Numbered from the stretch's first letter, positions 1 through 9,685 are shown. The stretch: DNA of 64,000 bases from Symbiodinium natans (GCA_905221605.1 CAJNDS010001624.1:269501-333500); one strand, 5' to 3'. Numbers and translations are program-made. Notes: generated by a model from the letters alone, not told the origin.

Positions 1-135
1 GGGGGGGTAAAGGGGGCTTTAAGGGGGCTTCAAGGGGGACTTAAAGGGGAGCTTAAGGGGCTTAAAGGGGGCTTCAAGGCGGTGCTTAAAGGGGGGGCTT
101 AAAGGGGGCTTCAAGGGGGGCTTAAGGGGGGGTTG
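1..135. repeat. G-rich short tandem repeat (GGGGGCTTAAA / GGGGGCTTCAA)
   Basis: About ten imperfect copies of an 11-14 base unit, a G run followed by CTTAAA or CTTCAA, run from the left edge to about 135. The unit is not telomeric but has the same G-run plus A/T-core design. No coding potential is seen. The array is cut by the window edge. Confidence 0.8.
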
Positions 136-420
136 TGCATGGATGCATGACAGTCTGGGGGGTTTGGTAAGCATTTTGAGTTTCAGGTTTGTCTTGGTAC
201 TTAGGGGAAACCCACACGCTGCAGCTGAAGCCCTAATGCTTCTTGGAAAACCTAAGCATGAAAGAGCCCATCACAGAACCTTCAGTAAACCTACGAACTA
301 TAATATAAACCCTGGACTAAACCCTCGACCCCCCCCCCCCCTCCCCGGACCTTGTCGTGCCAGAACGGCCCTGGAAGGGCCAAGCCTTTGTCTGGCAGAG
401 CTGCTGTCTCTCTTTCTCTG

Positions 421-556
421 TTTCTCTATTTCTCTACTATTTGCTTAAGAACACCAAAAAAACAAAATATTCTTCCTTGTAAGGGCAATATTGGCGTTTT
501 TGCGTTTTGTTTTGGGGGGGTTCTTAAGCAGATAGTAGTTCTACTGTCCGAAAAGG
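421..556. repeat. Palindromic element, CTACTATTTGCTTAAGAAC family
   Basis: The left end carries CTACTATTTGCTTAAGAAC and the right end its near inverse, GTTCTTAAGCAGATAGTAG, about 90 bases apart. Related ends occur at 10573-10665 (GTTCTTAAGCAAAGAGTAG) and 16934-16980 (CTACTATTTGCTTAACAAC). This is a small non-coding inverted-repeat element. No duplicated target site could be fixed by eye. Confidence 0.6.
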
Positions 557-1371
557 ATAACTAAAGGAAGGACTCCTCCAAGGCAACGGACCAATGTCGG
601 GGGGGGGGGGGGGTGATGCATCAGAAATTGAAGAAGTAGATAGAAGTAGGAACCCCCGCTGTAGATTCAAGAAGATGTGCTGGGACCCCAAATATGAGGC
701 TGCAAGATGCGTCGTTTTCAGAAGGTCCAGCTACATACCGCGAAGGCTTGAAAACACAACCCTAAACCCCTAACCCTTAACCCTAAACCCTAAGCTCCCT
801 TGGCCTGCTTCCTCACTCCCCTGCAAACACTACGGCGGAATCCGAAAGTTCGTCGCGTCTCAGCTGCCTCCCCTCTTCGAAGTCTCTGGAGCACCTCCCT
901 CGGGACATTCTAGTAGTGGGCTTAGGGCTTAGGGTTGTTCCAGCTACTGTAATTACTTCCTCAGCGCTAGCCAGGCTATGTGATTCCATCCTTCCTGGGC
1001 GTCCGCGTCCTCCGTTCATATCCATTCATGTCTGCACACATGGTGCGCCTAAACTTTAGAGGCCTGGCCAAGTGCATTCATTACATCTGATCCTGCGTGG
1101 CTCCGTTTCTGAGTCCATAGCGCTGAACCCTCCCAATTCCCGAGCCACGCTCATCCAATCTCCTCGCCTCCGAACCCCTTATAACATGCCCTAAACCCTA
1201 AACCCTAAACCCTTTTGCATCCCTAAGCCCTAAGCCCCAAACCTTCCCTGAACCCTACGAAACCTGCCCCGAGTTCTCAAGCCAGCAGCTCCTCGCATCC
1301 ATACTCATGTCATCGAACTCCACGCGTCGGAACTTCTCGAAGCCTCGGCCCATGTCTGAGCAAGCCTCTGG

Positions 1372-1486
1372 CTCTTAGTAGGGAATGAGGGAATGAGGTA
1401 CCCTATGTAATCCTTTAAAGGGTATCTAGGGATGTAATCCTTTAAAGGGTACATAGGGCTCTAATTCCCTCACTCCCTACTAAGAA
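1372..1486. repeat. Palindromic element, CTTAGTAGGGAAT termini
   Basis: The ends CTTAGTAGGGAATGAGGGA and TCCCTCACTCCCTACTAAG are inverted copies. The interior holds two inverted copies of a motif containing AATCCTTTAAAGGGTA. A partial relative lies at 1987-2060, where the same GAGGGAATGAGGTACCC motif is followed by an AT run. The right terminus reads ACTAAG, so it ends in AG. Confidence 0.7.
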
Positions 1487-1670
1487 CCAGGGGGCATTCG
1501 GCTTGGGATGGAGCTTTCGATTGTCCTAGGACGCTAAGGGCCATTGCCTCGTACTGCTGCTTTTTGGGGAGGGGCATGACGCATCTTGACATGCCGACGC
1601 CCAGGCACGGCAGTCTGTGATTAGTGACCATGCAGATAGCGACACTACGTCGGCAGCGTTTGTCACCAGC

Positions 1671-1850
1671 TACAAGGAGGGGCCCCCTTACTCTGCTAAC
1701 TATTAAAGGACTTAGAACCTAATTGAGGACCCTTCTAACCCAAATTTGGGGTTCTGATAACTCTACTTATAACCTAATTGAGGATCCTTACAAGCCACTT
1801 CAGGGCTCTTATAACTCTACTTGTAACTAGGGGGGGGGGGGCTCATGGTA
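1671..1850. repeat. TACAAGGAGGGGCCCC palindromic family, copy 1
   Basis: The left terminus TACAAGGAGGGGCCCC is shared with copies near 8845, 25611 and 31600. Internal motifs ATAACCTAATT and TATAACTCTACTT also recur in the other copies. The right end is degenerate here: a G run, then CTCATGGTA. The internal part seems duplicated in this copy, making it longer than the roughly 120 bp of the others. Confidence 0.65.
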
Positions 1851-2186
1851 GACCAGCGCTGGGCAAAGCTACGCGTCGACGTTGCTAGGCCGAGTGTCGC
1901 TCGAAATGCGACGTCGCCAACACGTGGGCTTCAAAGCTGCCCTCCTTGGCCTGCCATGGGCATGTAACTGCCTGTTGGTCCTAGTTAGTATAAGGAAAGA
2001 GGGAATGAGGTACCCCATATAATCCCTTAAAGGGTATATATATATATATGTATATAGGGGGATAAGGTTAAAGCCACTTGCACTTGTGCCTGTCCTTCCT
2101 GCAACTTCCTGGAAGGGTTGCCTTTGCAGCTCACTATTGCCTTAAAGACGCCTCCGAGCCTGGTACAGTTCAGTGCGATGCTGCGG

Positions 2187-2228
2187 TTTAGGGTTTAGGG
2201 TTTAGGGTTTAGGGTTTAGGGTTTAGGG
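2187..2228. repeat. Interstitial telomeric repeat (TTTAGGG)6
   Basis: Six perfect TTTAGGG heptamers, the plant/dinoflagellate-type telomere unit, in the G-rich-on-plus orientation. The array is internal, not terminal. Confidence 0.95.
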
Positions 2229-2607
2229 CTGCAAAATCCAACTATCAAAGGACACTTGAGAAGACAGCTTCTGTGCATGCAAACTGGACACCAGCAGGCA
2301 ATGACAATCCTTTAGATAAGCGCGTCATAGCACATCGTTCTCTGTGTCCAACATCACACACACACACAGAAAGGCAACAAACACAGATGCAAAAGAGCCT
2401 CGCAATGATAGAGCGGGCGGTAGACGACGCCTCAGAGACATCGGCATAGAGATTTCGCTCGGGCCAAAGCTCATGAAGAAAAGCTACTCGCAAAAGCCCT
2501 CCCCCTCCCCTCCCCTCTCTCCCTCTCCTAGCCCCCTGCCAAAAAGAAGCAGGCCTGCGCGCACACGTGCCCATGCTTGCCAATAAACTTGCCTTTCGTC
2601 CAACGCG

Positions 2608-2731
2608 GGCAAGTTGTTCCCCCTTATACTAGCAGTCCTTAAGAGGAATTGTAGTGCCCCCGATTATAATCCGTAATCCCTAAACCCTAATCCTAATTCA
2701 GGACTGTTGGTATAAGGGGGAACTTCCCAAC
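2608..2731. repeat. GTTCCCCCTTATACTA palindromic family, copy 1
   Basis: The inverted ends are AAGTTGTTCCCCCTTATAC and GTATAAGGGGGAACTTCCC. Internal AGTCCTTAAGAGGA and AGGACTGTTGG motifs are shared with the copies at 17396, 27479 and 61797. This copy has a short CCCTAA block in its centre, so telomeric sequence sits inside the element. Confidence 0.75.
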
Positions 2732-2979
2732 ATGGGTCATCACTCCACAAAGGCCCTGCAGCCATGCTTGCAGCTGTATGGTACGAACTACAAAAGGGTC
2801 GGAAGAATTGCTAATGGCATCTCCTTTTTTGTTCCTGTTTAAATGTACTATAATTACCCCAACACCCTGTTCTAATGATTGAGGCCGCTATATTAGAGTA
2901 ACTAGAGATTCCAGGTTGACGTGTCTGCATGATGACAAAGCCAGAGACAACACGGTGTAAACCGAATCGACTCCACGAA

Positions 2980-3062
2980 AACAAACCAGCCCGTGCGTCT
3001 CCTTAATGTGCCAGCTGCATAGATATCACTGGCACATCAAGGACGCGGACGGGCTGGTTTGC
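2980..3062. repeat. Short inverted repeat (AACAAACCAGCCCGTGCGTC stem)
   Basis: AACAAACCAGCCCGTGCGTC is followed, after a smaller inner GTGCCAG/CTGGCAC hairpin, by the inverse GACGCGGACGGGCTGGTTTG. Only one copy is seen in the window. Confidence 0.65.
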
Positions 3063-3382
3063 TTTTCTGATAGGTGCATGATGCGCATGTGTGTGTGTGT
3101 GCGCGTGTGTATGAGCTTGTGCCTGTGCCTGCGACTGTGCGTGTGTGCCCTGCACGTTTCTGTTTGCCGTCCCAGCGTCAGAAATCTCTGCGAAAGTGAT
3201 CCTTAGAGAATGAGAAGTCGGAAAAGTGGGGGGAGGTTGCTTCTCATCCGGGGTCCCTTCCCTTGAAAATTTGTACGGGCTTACAGGGATTTGGGCCTTC
3301 TGAGGTCTGTGAGTTCCGGAGTTTGAGGCCTAAAGTTGGAGGTGCCTGGCTAACCCTGCGATCCGGACAACCTGGAATAAAC

Positions 3383-3494
3383 CCTAAGGGTCCATGTACC
3401 TGAAGTATAGAGTATATACTTGGGCGCTGAAGCTACAATATGGGAACCCCTCTAAGGCCCAAGTGTATACTATGTAGGTCCACGGACCCTTAGG
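3383..3494. repeat. Palindromic element, CTAAGGGTCC termini
   Basis: The ends CTAAGGGTCCATGTACCT and AGGTCCACGGACCCTTAG are inverted copies, with inner inverted motifs AGTATATACTTGGGC and GCCCAAGTGTATACT. The right terminus ends in CTTAG. Confidence 0.65.
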
Positions 3495-4023
3495 TAAACG
3501 GAACACAGCAGAAGCCCGACCACCCACAAGACTCTTGAAGACGAGTCTACAACCTCAAGAGCAACAACTCACCTGGTGCCAAATCCTCGACCTCCACCTT
3601 TGCCGCAGCCTCGTGCATGGAGGGCTGATTAGGGTTGACCTAGACCCTGAAGCCTATTAAACCCAGAACAATGGCCGACAGCTCCAGGTGAGCATAGGCC
3701 ATTCGCGTAAGAGCTTGGCCCTTAAAACCCTCTGAAAGATGCTCCCAAACAGGATCCGCATCCCAATAAGAGTCTACCTAAAACCTAAACCCTGAACCCT
3801 GAACCCTTCAGAAACCCTAAACCCTAAACCCTAAACCCTGAACCCAGGGTCCCTGAACCCTGAACTCTGAACCCTAAACCCTAAACGCTAACCCTAAAAC
3901 CTAAACCCCATAAACTCTACCTTGTACCCAGTACACTAAATTGGGGGCTGACGGCCTCCCGGCAGGCCGAGGATCCCAAGCATGGCCCAGCACTTGGTAG
4001 AAAGCACCTCTCTGGCTCAGGCT

Positions 4024-4133
4024 AGGGTTTAGGGTTTAGGGTTTAGGGTTTAGGGTTTAGGGTTTAGGGTTTAGGGTTTAGGGTTTAGGGTTTAGGGTTT
4101 AGGGTTTAGGGTTTAGGGTTTAGGGTTTAGGGT
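4024..4133. repeat. Interstitial telomeric repeat (TTTAGGG)~15
   Basis: An essentially uninterrupted TTTAGGG array of about 110 bases. It follows a degenerate CCCTAAA/CCCTGAA block on the opposite strand at 3784-3905, so the two orientations sit within 120 bases of each other. Confidence 0.95.
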
Positions 4134-4591
4134 TTGGCTGCCGGATCAAAAGACAAAGGATCCAAAAAACAAATAAACAACCGAGGGTTTGGGGTTTAGG
4201 GCTTAGGGATTAGGGTTTAGGTCCAGGGTCTGAGGAGTACTTCAGGATCCGAGAACGGAGGACGTTAGAGAGCCATGTTTAGTCTAGCCTTGCTTTGAAG
4301 CCCGAAAATACCTGTTGCAAGCCCTATGAACCCTGTTAAACCTCTCAAACCCCATAGCGAATCTAACCCCACAACCCCCTAGCCCCTTTTTGTAGACACG
4401 GAACCCCGTCCCCCTAAACTTTAAACCGTCTCACGCAAGCGTCCGGGGCATGCTCCTCGGTCAGCAACTCATATTGCAAATGGGGGTTGATCCAAGGGCG
4501 GTAAGGCGTCTTTCGGAACAGCGGCTCGAAAAGGAGAGGTGATACTCGAGTGAATTACCTTAAATCGGGGCCAGCGAAGGAGCACTTTGGG

Positions 4592-6897
4592 TCAAAAATG
4601 TTCCAGAAACAGCTCAGAGTCGTCCTCCGGGAGGTCAACATGTAGTGTAGGCTGTTGAAACACCCCTCGGATTCTCTCAGCACCTGCCATGTCAATGGGC
4701 CGAAGACCCCTGCTATTGCGCACCTCAGGGTCTGCTCCTGCGCGGAGCAGGAAAGCCAAGTAGCCTTCGTTCTCAAAGGTCACGCACCAGCCCAAAGGCG
4801 TGCTGCTCACATCACGAAACCACCTCACCACGGCGCTTGGCTCCCTGCAACACCTGCTGTACACCTGAGAGATCCGCTGGACGCTCCTTGCCTTGGTAGC
4901 CCAGTAACCATATTACAACAAGGGCACCCTTTTTTGGGTTGGTTTACTTATAAGGGCACCCATAACCCAAAAAAAGGGTCAAGGGTACCACTGGGCTGCG
5001 AAGTTGCTAAAAGGCCGTCCGGTTGGCAAACTTGGTTCATGTCGGCCCTGCGGTCCAGCAACAGCTGGGCCGACGCTAGCTCGTTCTGGGAGTCACCGCA
5101 GAAGGCTATAAAATGCAAAGGCGAGGCACTTGCAAGCCCTCCCCGACCGCCCTGCACATCCGCCCGAAGATCCAGCAGGGTAGTCAGCACTTCGGATGGA
5201 GCCCCGAAGGCTGCCACACTGTGGAGGGGGCACAGCTGTCCCAAGGTCTTTCCCTGAAGATTCACGCCTGCTTTGTGCCGAACCAATAGCTCTGCAGCTC
5301 CAGCTGTGCGGCAAAAACCCAGGGGTGGATCCACATTCACAGTGCAGCTGTTCGGGTCGGCACGCAAGTCCAAGAGTGTCTCCAAGATGCGTAGGTCGCG
5401 GCTTCTGAACCAGACAGCCAAGTGCAGTGGCGTGAAGTCTGGGAGGTTCATGACCTCAGGCAAGCCTGGCATATGGCTCTGAAGGGAGGCTTTAAGAATG
5501 ACCAGGCTGTGAATGAGTTCGGCATCTCCCGACAGCGCCGCGCAAGCCACTGGGCCGAGGCCCCGGTGCTTCTTGAGCGGCTTGGAAAAGGAGAAGTCCA
5601 TCAGGAACTCCTCGGCACTCCGGCGCTTGCCGGCCAAACCTGTCATATCCTTGGTAGCCCAGTAGCCATATTCACAAAGGTACCCTTTTTTGGGTTGGTT
5701 AGTTTATAAAGGAACCTTGAACCAACAAAAAAAGGACAGGGTACCACTGGTCTACCAAGTATCTTCAAAAAGAGATAGGTACAGCCGGTAGACGGTCTTG
5801 TTCTTGGCGACACTCAGCTGGGCGAGATATTGGGTCAAAGCTGTTTGAACCACACTTTTACAGGAAGAGCGATCCTTCTCCACACCAAAGTCGCCCAAAT
5901 GGACCGGGTAGCGATGCCACTGAGGCTTCACGAATTGCGCCAAATCATGGCTTTTCGCGGCTACAATGGGCACTTTGGATGAGAGGAAATGGCACCAAAG
6001 CTCCGTACGACACCAACCCCGGGCAAGCCAGGTGTGGATTGAACATTCGGACCCTGTTTCGTGGCGAGCTTTTGGCACCAAAGCCAAGAACAGGTTGCAG
6101 TGGTCCACGTAGCTGGGGATGGTGTGAACATATCGCAGCTGATCTTCGGCCAGTCCATCCACATGGTCGTCCACAAGTTGAGGCACACAGAAGTAGTCTA
6201 ACCAAAGGTACGCGCCCTCTATTTGACGGAGCTCCCCTTCGGTCAGCCTGCCGCCATTCCACTGCAAGAGGACATCCGTTTCGATCTTCAGCTTCCTCGC
6301 AATCAGGTTGCTCAAGCAGCCTTGAAGCACTCGCAGCTGCTCTCCGTTCCTTGGTAGCCCAGTGACCATCTCATGATAAAAGATACTTTTTGTTGGGGTA
6401 ACCTTGAACCAAAAACAACATAAAGAGGAAAAACACCCAGATTTGGGTCGGTTACTGTAGAAGGAAACCTTGATCAAAAACAAAGGGAAAACAAGTGCAC
6501 CACTGGGCCTACCAAGGTTCGGATCCGGGTGATGGCGGCCCAGCCACTGGTGGGAGATGAAGATCGTAAACATCCCCGGGCTCCACCTTGGCAGCCCAGT
6601 TACCATCTCACAGTAAGGGCACCATGGTTTAGGGTTTAGGGTTTAGGGCTACTAAGGGCACCCATTTTTTGGTTGGTTACTTTAAAAAGAGAAACCCAAA
6701 CACCCCCCCCCCCCCCCCAAAAAAAAAAAAAAAAAGGTGAAGAGTACCACTGGGCTAGCAAGCATCTTCAAAAAGAGAAAATCGACCAACAAAAAAAGAC
6801 ACAAACCAAAAAACAAAAAAAGGCCTTCCCTACCAAGCCACTGCTCCAGAAGCTTTGAGGCCTTCAAGGCTTGATGCGGCCGGAATCTCTCCCTCAT
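4592..6897 (-). CDS. SHQWLG (TIR/HET-like) domain plus ankyrin-repeat protein, 5 exons
   Basis: Exons on the minus strand: 6842-6897, 6521-6586, 5764-6349, 5008-5649 and 4592-4891. They join to exactly 1650 nt with no internal stop, giving 549 residues. The N-terminal domain has FISHQW (residues 28-33), WLDYFCVPQ (90-98) and GWCRTELW (about 152-159). I recall this pattern from dinoflagellate proteins and it resembles TIR/HET-like modules. The C-terminal half (from about 266) has about five ankyrin-type units, seen as repeated TPLH and LLDLRAD(P/V) motifs, so a protein-binding role is likely; catalysis is not shown. ATG 6895-6897 was chosen because an in-frame TAG lies four codons further upstream. 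All four introns are inverted-repeat elements. Introns 1 and 2 both cross the frame boundary cleanly: D-P-N/G-E-Q and F-E/D-M-T. Intron 1 (171 bp) lacks in-frame stops, so its retention would add 57 residues. The gene model is strong; the function is uncertain. Confidence 0.88.
4892..5007 (-). mobile_element. Introner-like element forming intron 4 (116 bp)
   Basis: In minus orientation the intron begins GCAA, then CTTCGCAGCCCAGTGGTACC, and ends ACTGGGCTACCAAG, followed by exon GCAA again. GCAA is therefore duplicated on both sides (plus-strand TTGC at 5004-5007 and 4888-4891). Excising from the first GCAA to CCAAG joins leucine-alanine codons in frame. The splice pair is GC-AG. The terminal inverted repeats are about 18 bases with mismatches. 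Confidence 0.85.
5650..5763 (-). mobile_element. Introner-like element forming intron 3 (114 bp)
   Basis: In minus orientation it is GATA, then CTTGGTAGACCAGTGGTACC ... TACTGGGCTACCAAG, then GATA. The 4-bp duplication is GATA (plus-strand TATC at 5760-5763 and 5646-5649). Removal joins GAA to GAT in phase 0. The splice pair is GA-AG. The unspliced frame meets a TAG just inside the element. Confidence 0.87.
6350..6520 (-). mobile_element. Introner-like element forming intron 2 (171 bp)
   Basis: In minus orientation it is GAAC, then CTTGGTAGGCCCAGTGGTGC ... CACTGGGCTACCAAG, then GAAC. The 4-bp duplication is GAAC (plus-strand GTTC at 6517-6520 and 6346-6349). Removal restores the D-P-N-G-E-Q sequence expected of the domain. 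The splice pair is GA-AG. Confidence 0.87.
6587..6841 (-). mobile_element. Compound introner-like element forming intron 1 (255 bp)
   Basis: In minus orientation it is GTGG, then CTTGGTAGGG ... AACTGGGCTGCCAAG, then GTGG. The duplication is GTGG (plus-strand CCAC at 6838-6841 and 6583-6586). The splice pair is GT-AG. The element is composite: an internal terminus-like sequence (ACCACTGGGCTAGCAAG, 6747-6763), a C16A17 tract (6703-6735) and three TTTAGGG units (6625-6647) lie inside it. The internal sequence and what follows (CATCTTCAAAAAGAGA) copy the end of intron 3 plus its flanking exon (5745-5774), so part was probably copied from there. Confidence 0.8.
6700..6735 (+). repeat. C16A17 homopolymer junction
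   Basis: A run of about 16 C is followed directly by about 17 A. The same C-run/A-run junction occurs at 20056-20083, 31846-31891 and 31994-32026. This copy lies inside intron 1 of the ankyrin gene. Confidence 0.85.
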
Positions 6898-7100
6898 CTC
6901 CAGAAGGTGCCTCTAGCTTGGTTTTTTGAAGAAAACTGAAAAACTATTCCAGAAGGTGCCTATAGCTTGGTCCTTAAAAGAAAATCTCTGAAAAAGCCTT
7001 TTCCAGAAGGTACCTGCAGGTTGTTTTTTTGAAGAAAACCTCTGAACACATGTTCCAGAAGGTATCTACCTCTAGGCTGGTCCTTGAGAAACACCCTGCA
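6897..7100. repeat. Tandem repeat, period about 60 bp, four units
   Basis: Four diverged units each begin with CCAGAAGGT(G/A)(C/T)CT and carry a (A/G)GC(T)TGGT segment and a GAAAA(C/T)CTCTGAA segment. The array abuts the start codon of the ankyrin gene, so it may occupy its 5' flank or an upstream intron. Confidence 0.7.
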
Positions 7101-7454
7101 AAAATGCTCAGAAAATTAGGATCCAATTTAACCCAACATATATACATATATAACTATGGGGCAAGATAAAACTTGAGGGCCGGAGGCATGGAGGACGAAA
7201 GCTCGGGGGCCGGAAGCAAGAGCAAAGTTGCAAGAGAAAGTGCGGGCAGGGCCCAGTTGGAGGCATGCTTGAGGGGCCAGCGTCTTCTGTTCAGCCGTCG
7301 CAGTGTTGGGTAGATACTAGCTTCTTGCAATCAACTAGCTTGTTGCAATCAACACATCAGTAGTGGGCGGCGACGCATGTTGTGCTGGGAGCCTGACTCA
7401 CGCGCTGCGGTCAACACGCGACGGAGTCAGGTCTTGACGTAAAAACGCCCCCCG

Positions 7455-7755
7455 TAAGGTATTGATATATCAATTTACCCCCCCCCCCCCCCACCCCCCC
7501 CCCCCCTCCAAACCAGGGAATTCGTGTGATGTATCAATTTATTTCAAACCCCCCCCCCCCCTCCCCCCCCCCCCCCCCCCCCTCCCCCCCCCCCCTCCCC
7601 CCCCTCCCCCCCCCCCCCCTTCCCCCCCCCCCCTCCCCCCCCCCCATCCCCCCCCCCCCTCCCCCCCCCCCTCCCCCCCCCCCCTCCCCCCCCCCCCCTC
7701 CCCCAAGGAATTCGTGTGATATATCAATTTACCCCCCCCCCCCGGCACCCCCCCC
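7455..7755 (+). repeat. Poly-C block between direct repeats
   Basis: C runs of 8-15 separated by single T residues fill 7552-7704. A 25-base direct repeat beginning GGAATTCGTGTGAT lies at 7517 and 7706, and the shorter ATATATCAATTTACCCC occurs at 7465 and 7720. The minus strand is a G-run array able to form G-quadruplexes. The poly-proline and poly-glycine frames here are artefacts of composition. Confidence 0.85.
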
Positions 7756-8500
7756 CCTAATAAGATAGTATCAATAATACGCTGTTTTCTGGCCGTGGTC
7801 GGCCCCCTGCTGCTAAAGCAGATAAAACTCCAGCTTCGCTACGCGAGCTTTCGTGACATGTTCCAAGGGCTTACCCAGGTGCTCCACCTTCACCACCCAC
7901 ATTGGGGCATGCTGCTGATGCTCCGAGCGGAAGCCGTCTGAGCGGCTCGAACAAGATCCCATGGCTCAAGCAGCTTTGAGGTCACTACTACTTGCTTCAG
8001 AATAAAAAATAGGGTTTAGGGTTTAGGGTTTCGGGAAACTACTACTTGCTTCAGACTACGAAACAAGACATGCAAGGGCCGTCTAGGGATGGCTCCCTTC
8101 TATTTTCTTGGGGTTCTCAAGCAACTGTTGGGTGGCCTTTAGAGACACGAGATTCACGGCGGCCAAGTTTAGGGTTTAGGGTTTAGGTCCAAGGAACGGA
8201 TCTTCTTGTGCCGCGAAACTGCTCTGTCTGCCCTAGCTGTTGTTGCATCGTAAAGCCTTGTAGCTCTTCCAATCAGGTTGTGGCAGCTGCTTGATTCTGA
8301 GCTGTCAGGATGCCAGCTGCCAAGCAATAGCTGTGCAGCATCGAGCAAGCTCCGAAACACCCTTTTGCCAGAGGACTCTTTTACGTGCCCCCAAAACCCG
8401 CCTAAACCCCAAACCTTGGTCCTAAACCCTAAAGCCGAAAGCCCTTCTCAACTCTCCACCTGAGCGTTCGTAGTACTCGCCGGACAGCACCGCCTGAACT

Positions 8501-8609
8501 CTTGAAGGTTCATGGGAAGGTCTATGCTTGTTATAAGTAGGGTTATACAAGTAAGGTAAACTATATTACAACCCTTACTTAAGGTACTCATAACCCATGA
8601 ACCTCCAAG
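8501..8609. repeat. CTTGGAGGTTCATGG palindromic family, copy 1
   Basis: The ends are CTTGAAGGTTCATGGG and CCCATGAACCTCCAAG, with inner inverted TAAGTAGGGTTAT / ACAACCCTTACTTA. Relatives lie at 39687-39830 and 41848-41988. The right end is CCAAG, as in the gene introns at 4.9-6.8 kb, although the rest of the terminus differs. Confidence 0.7.
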
Positions 8610-8844
8610 CATGCAGCTGACTTGGAGCTTGCCAAAAAAGGGGAGGGCACTGCCTTACCCCTTCGTGCTTTGTGATGTTACACAAATACAGGATCTTGGG
8701 GCCAAATTAGGGAGACCACAATCCTATAGGATAGTACCAACTTCCAGAAAAAAGGCTGTTGGGCATTGGCAGCTCTAGACTCTGGTTGAAAGCTTGGGGT
8801 TTAGGGTTCAGGCTGGGTACGTCTGCCAAGAGTTCTTGCAGCCC

Positions 8845-8968
8845 TACAAGGAGGGGCCCCCAAGTTACAACTAGAGTTATAAGGGCCCTTAATTGGGTTT
8901 ATAAGGACCCTAAATGAGGTTATAAGTCCCTTAACTAGAGTTAGTATACTAAGGGGGCCCTCCTTGTA
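8845..8968. repeat. TACAAGGAGGGGCCCC palindromic family, copy 2
   Basis: The best-preserved copy. TACAAGGAGGGGCCCC and GGGGGCCCTCCTTGTA are near-perfect inverted ends, and the inner halves ACTAGAGTTATAAGGGCCCT and AACTAGAGTTAGTATAC are related. On the minus strand the flanks form one continuous open frame with the element. Confidence 0.75.
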
Positions 8969-9516
8969 GAAAGCTGCGAGCAGGGCATCGCAAACTTGCG
9001 TCTGAAAACAGATGCAGCAGCCCGGCAACGTCCTAACGGCCTGAACCAGTCCAAGCTAAAACCTCCCTTGGAATTAGGGTTTAGGGTTTAGGGTGTAGGG
9101 TTTAGGGTTTAGGGTGGTGGGTTTAGGGCTTCTGACGCAACAGCTGGCGGCACAACGAAGTTTGGAAAGCCATTGGCAGAAATGTGAGACTCATCTTGTC
9201 AGGTTCGTTCACGTCTGACCAGACCAACGCCAAAGTCTCCATGCCAAATGTGGCAACACCACAAAGAAACATAGCGACATTATGAAGGCTACATCGTTCT
9301 CGTGCATGGCCCTTTTATACCCCATACTTGGTGTGTCAAAAAGCGGGGTTCGGGGTCTGGAGTTTCGACTCTCACAACTAGCGCGAGCGAGCGCGCGCGC
9401 AGGAAAGGCTCCGGTATCCTCAAGCGACGACGGATACTGACTGGGGACACATTGACCACCATCACTAGGTACGAGATCCAAGCTAGGTGCAGAGCTGAGC
9501 TTGGAGGATCTCAAAA

Positions 9517-9685
9517 AACCCTAAACCCTAAACCCTAAAAACTCAACCCTAAACCCTAATGCAATAAACCCTAAACCCTAAACCCTAAACCCTAAAAACC
9601 CTAAAAACCCTAATCCCTAAACCCTCAACCCTAAACCCTAAACCCTAAGCCCTAAACACTAAACCCTAAACCCTAAGCCCTGACG
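9517..9685 (-). repeat. Degenerate telomeric array (CCCTAAA on plus)
   Basis: About twenty CCCTAAA-like units mixed with CCCTAAAAA, CCCTAAT and CCCTAAG variants. They are interrupted by the phrase 'ctaatgcaataaaccc', a near repeat of which recurs about 120 bases later. Confidence 0.85.

Larger units (their letters stand above)
136..4550. other. Gene-free stretch with repeats and palindromic elements
   Basis: I see no convincing gene. Open frames here are short, low in complexity or antisense to repeats. The stretch holds degenerate CCCTAAA/TTTAGGG blocks (around 765-800, 1190-1255, 2187-2228, 3784-3905, 4024-4133), poly-C or poly-G runs (330, 600, 1830), and several palindromic elements listed separately. 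A GT-rich microsatellite lies near 3090-3145 and an AT microsatellite near 2036-2055. Confidence 0.6.

Noticed and set aside
2245-2583. 112-codon minus frame and overlapping 80-codon plus frame
   Set aside because: Both cross a CA microsatellite and a CT/CCCT-rich patch, and neither shows family motifs or splice-linked neighbours.
4655-5257. 200-codon plus frame
   Set aside because: It is antisense to the well-supported ankyrin gene and reads through its intron.
7462-7768. Poly-proline and poly-glycine open frames
   Set aside because: They are produced by C runs with occasional T; every frame on that strand stays open. No start context or non-repeat protein part.
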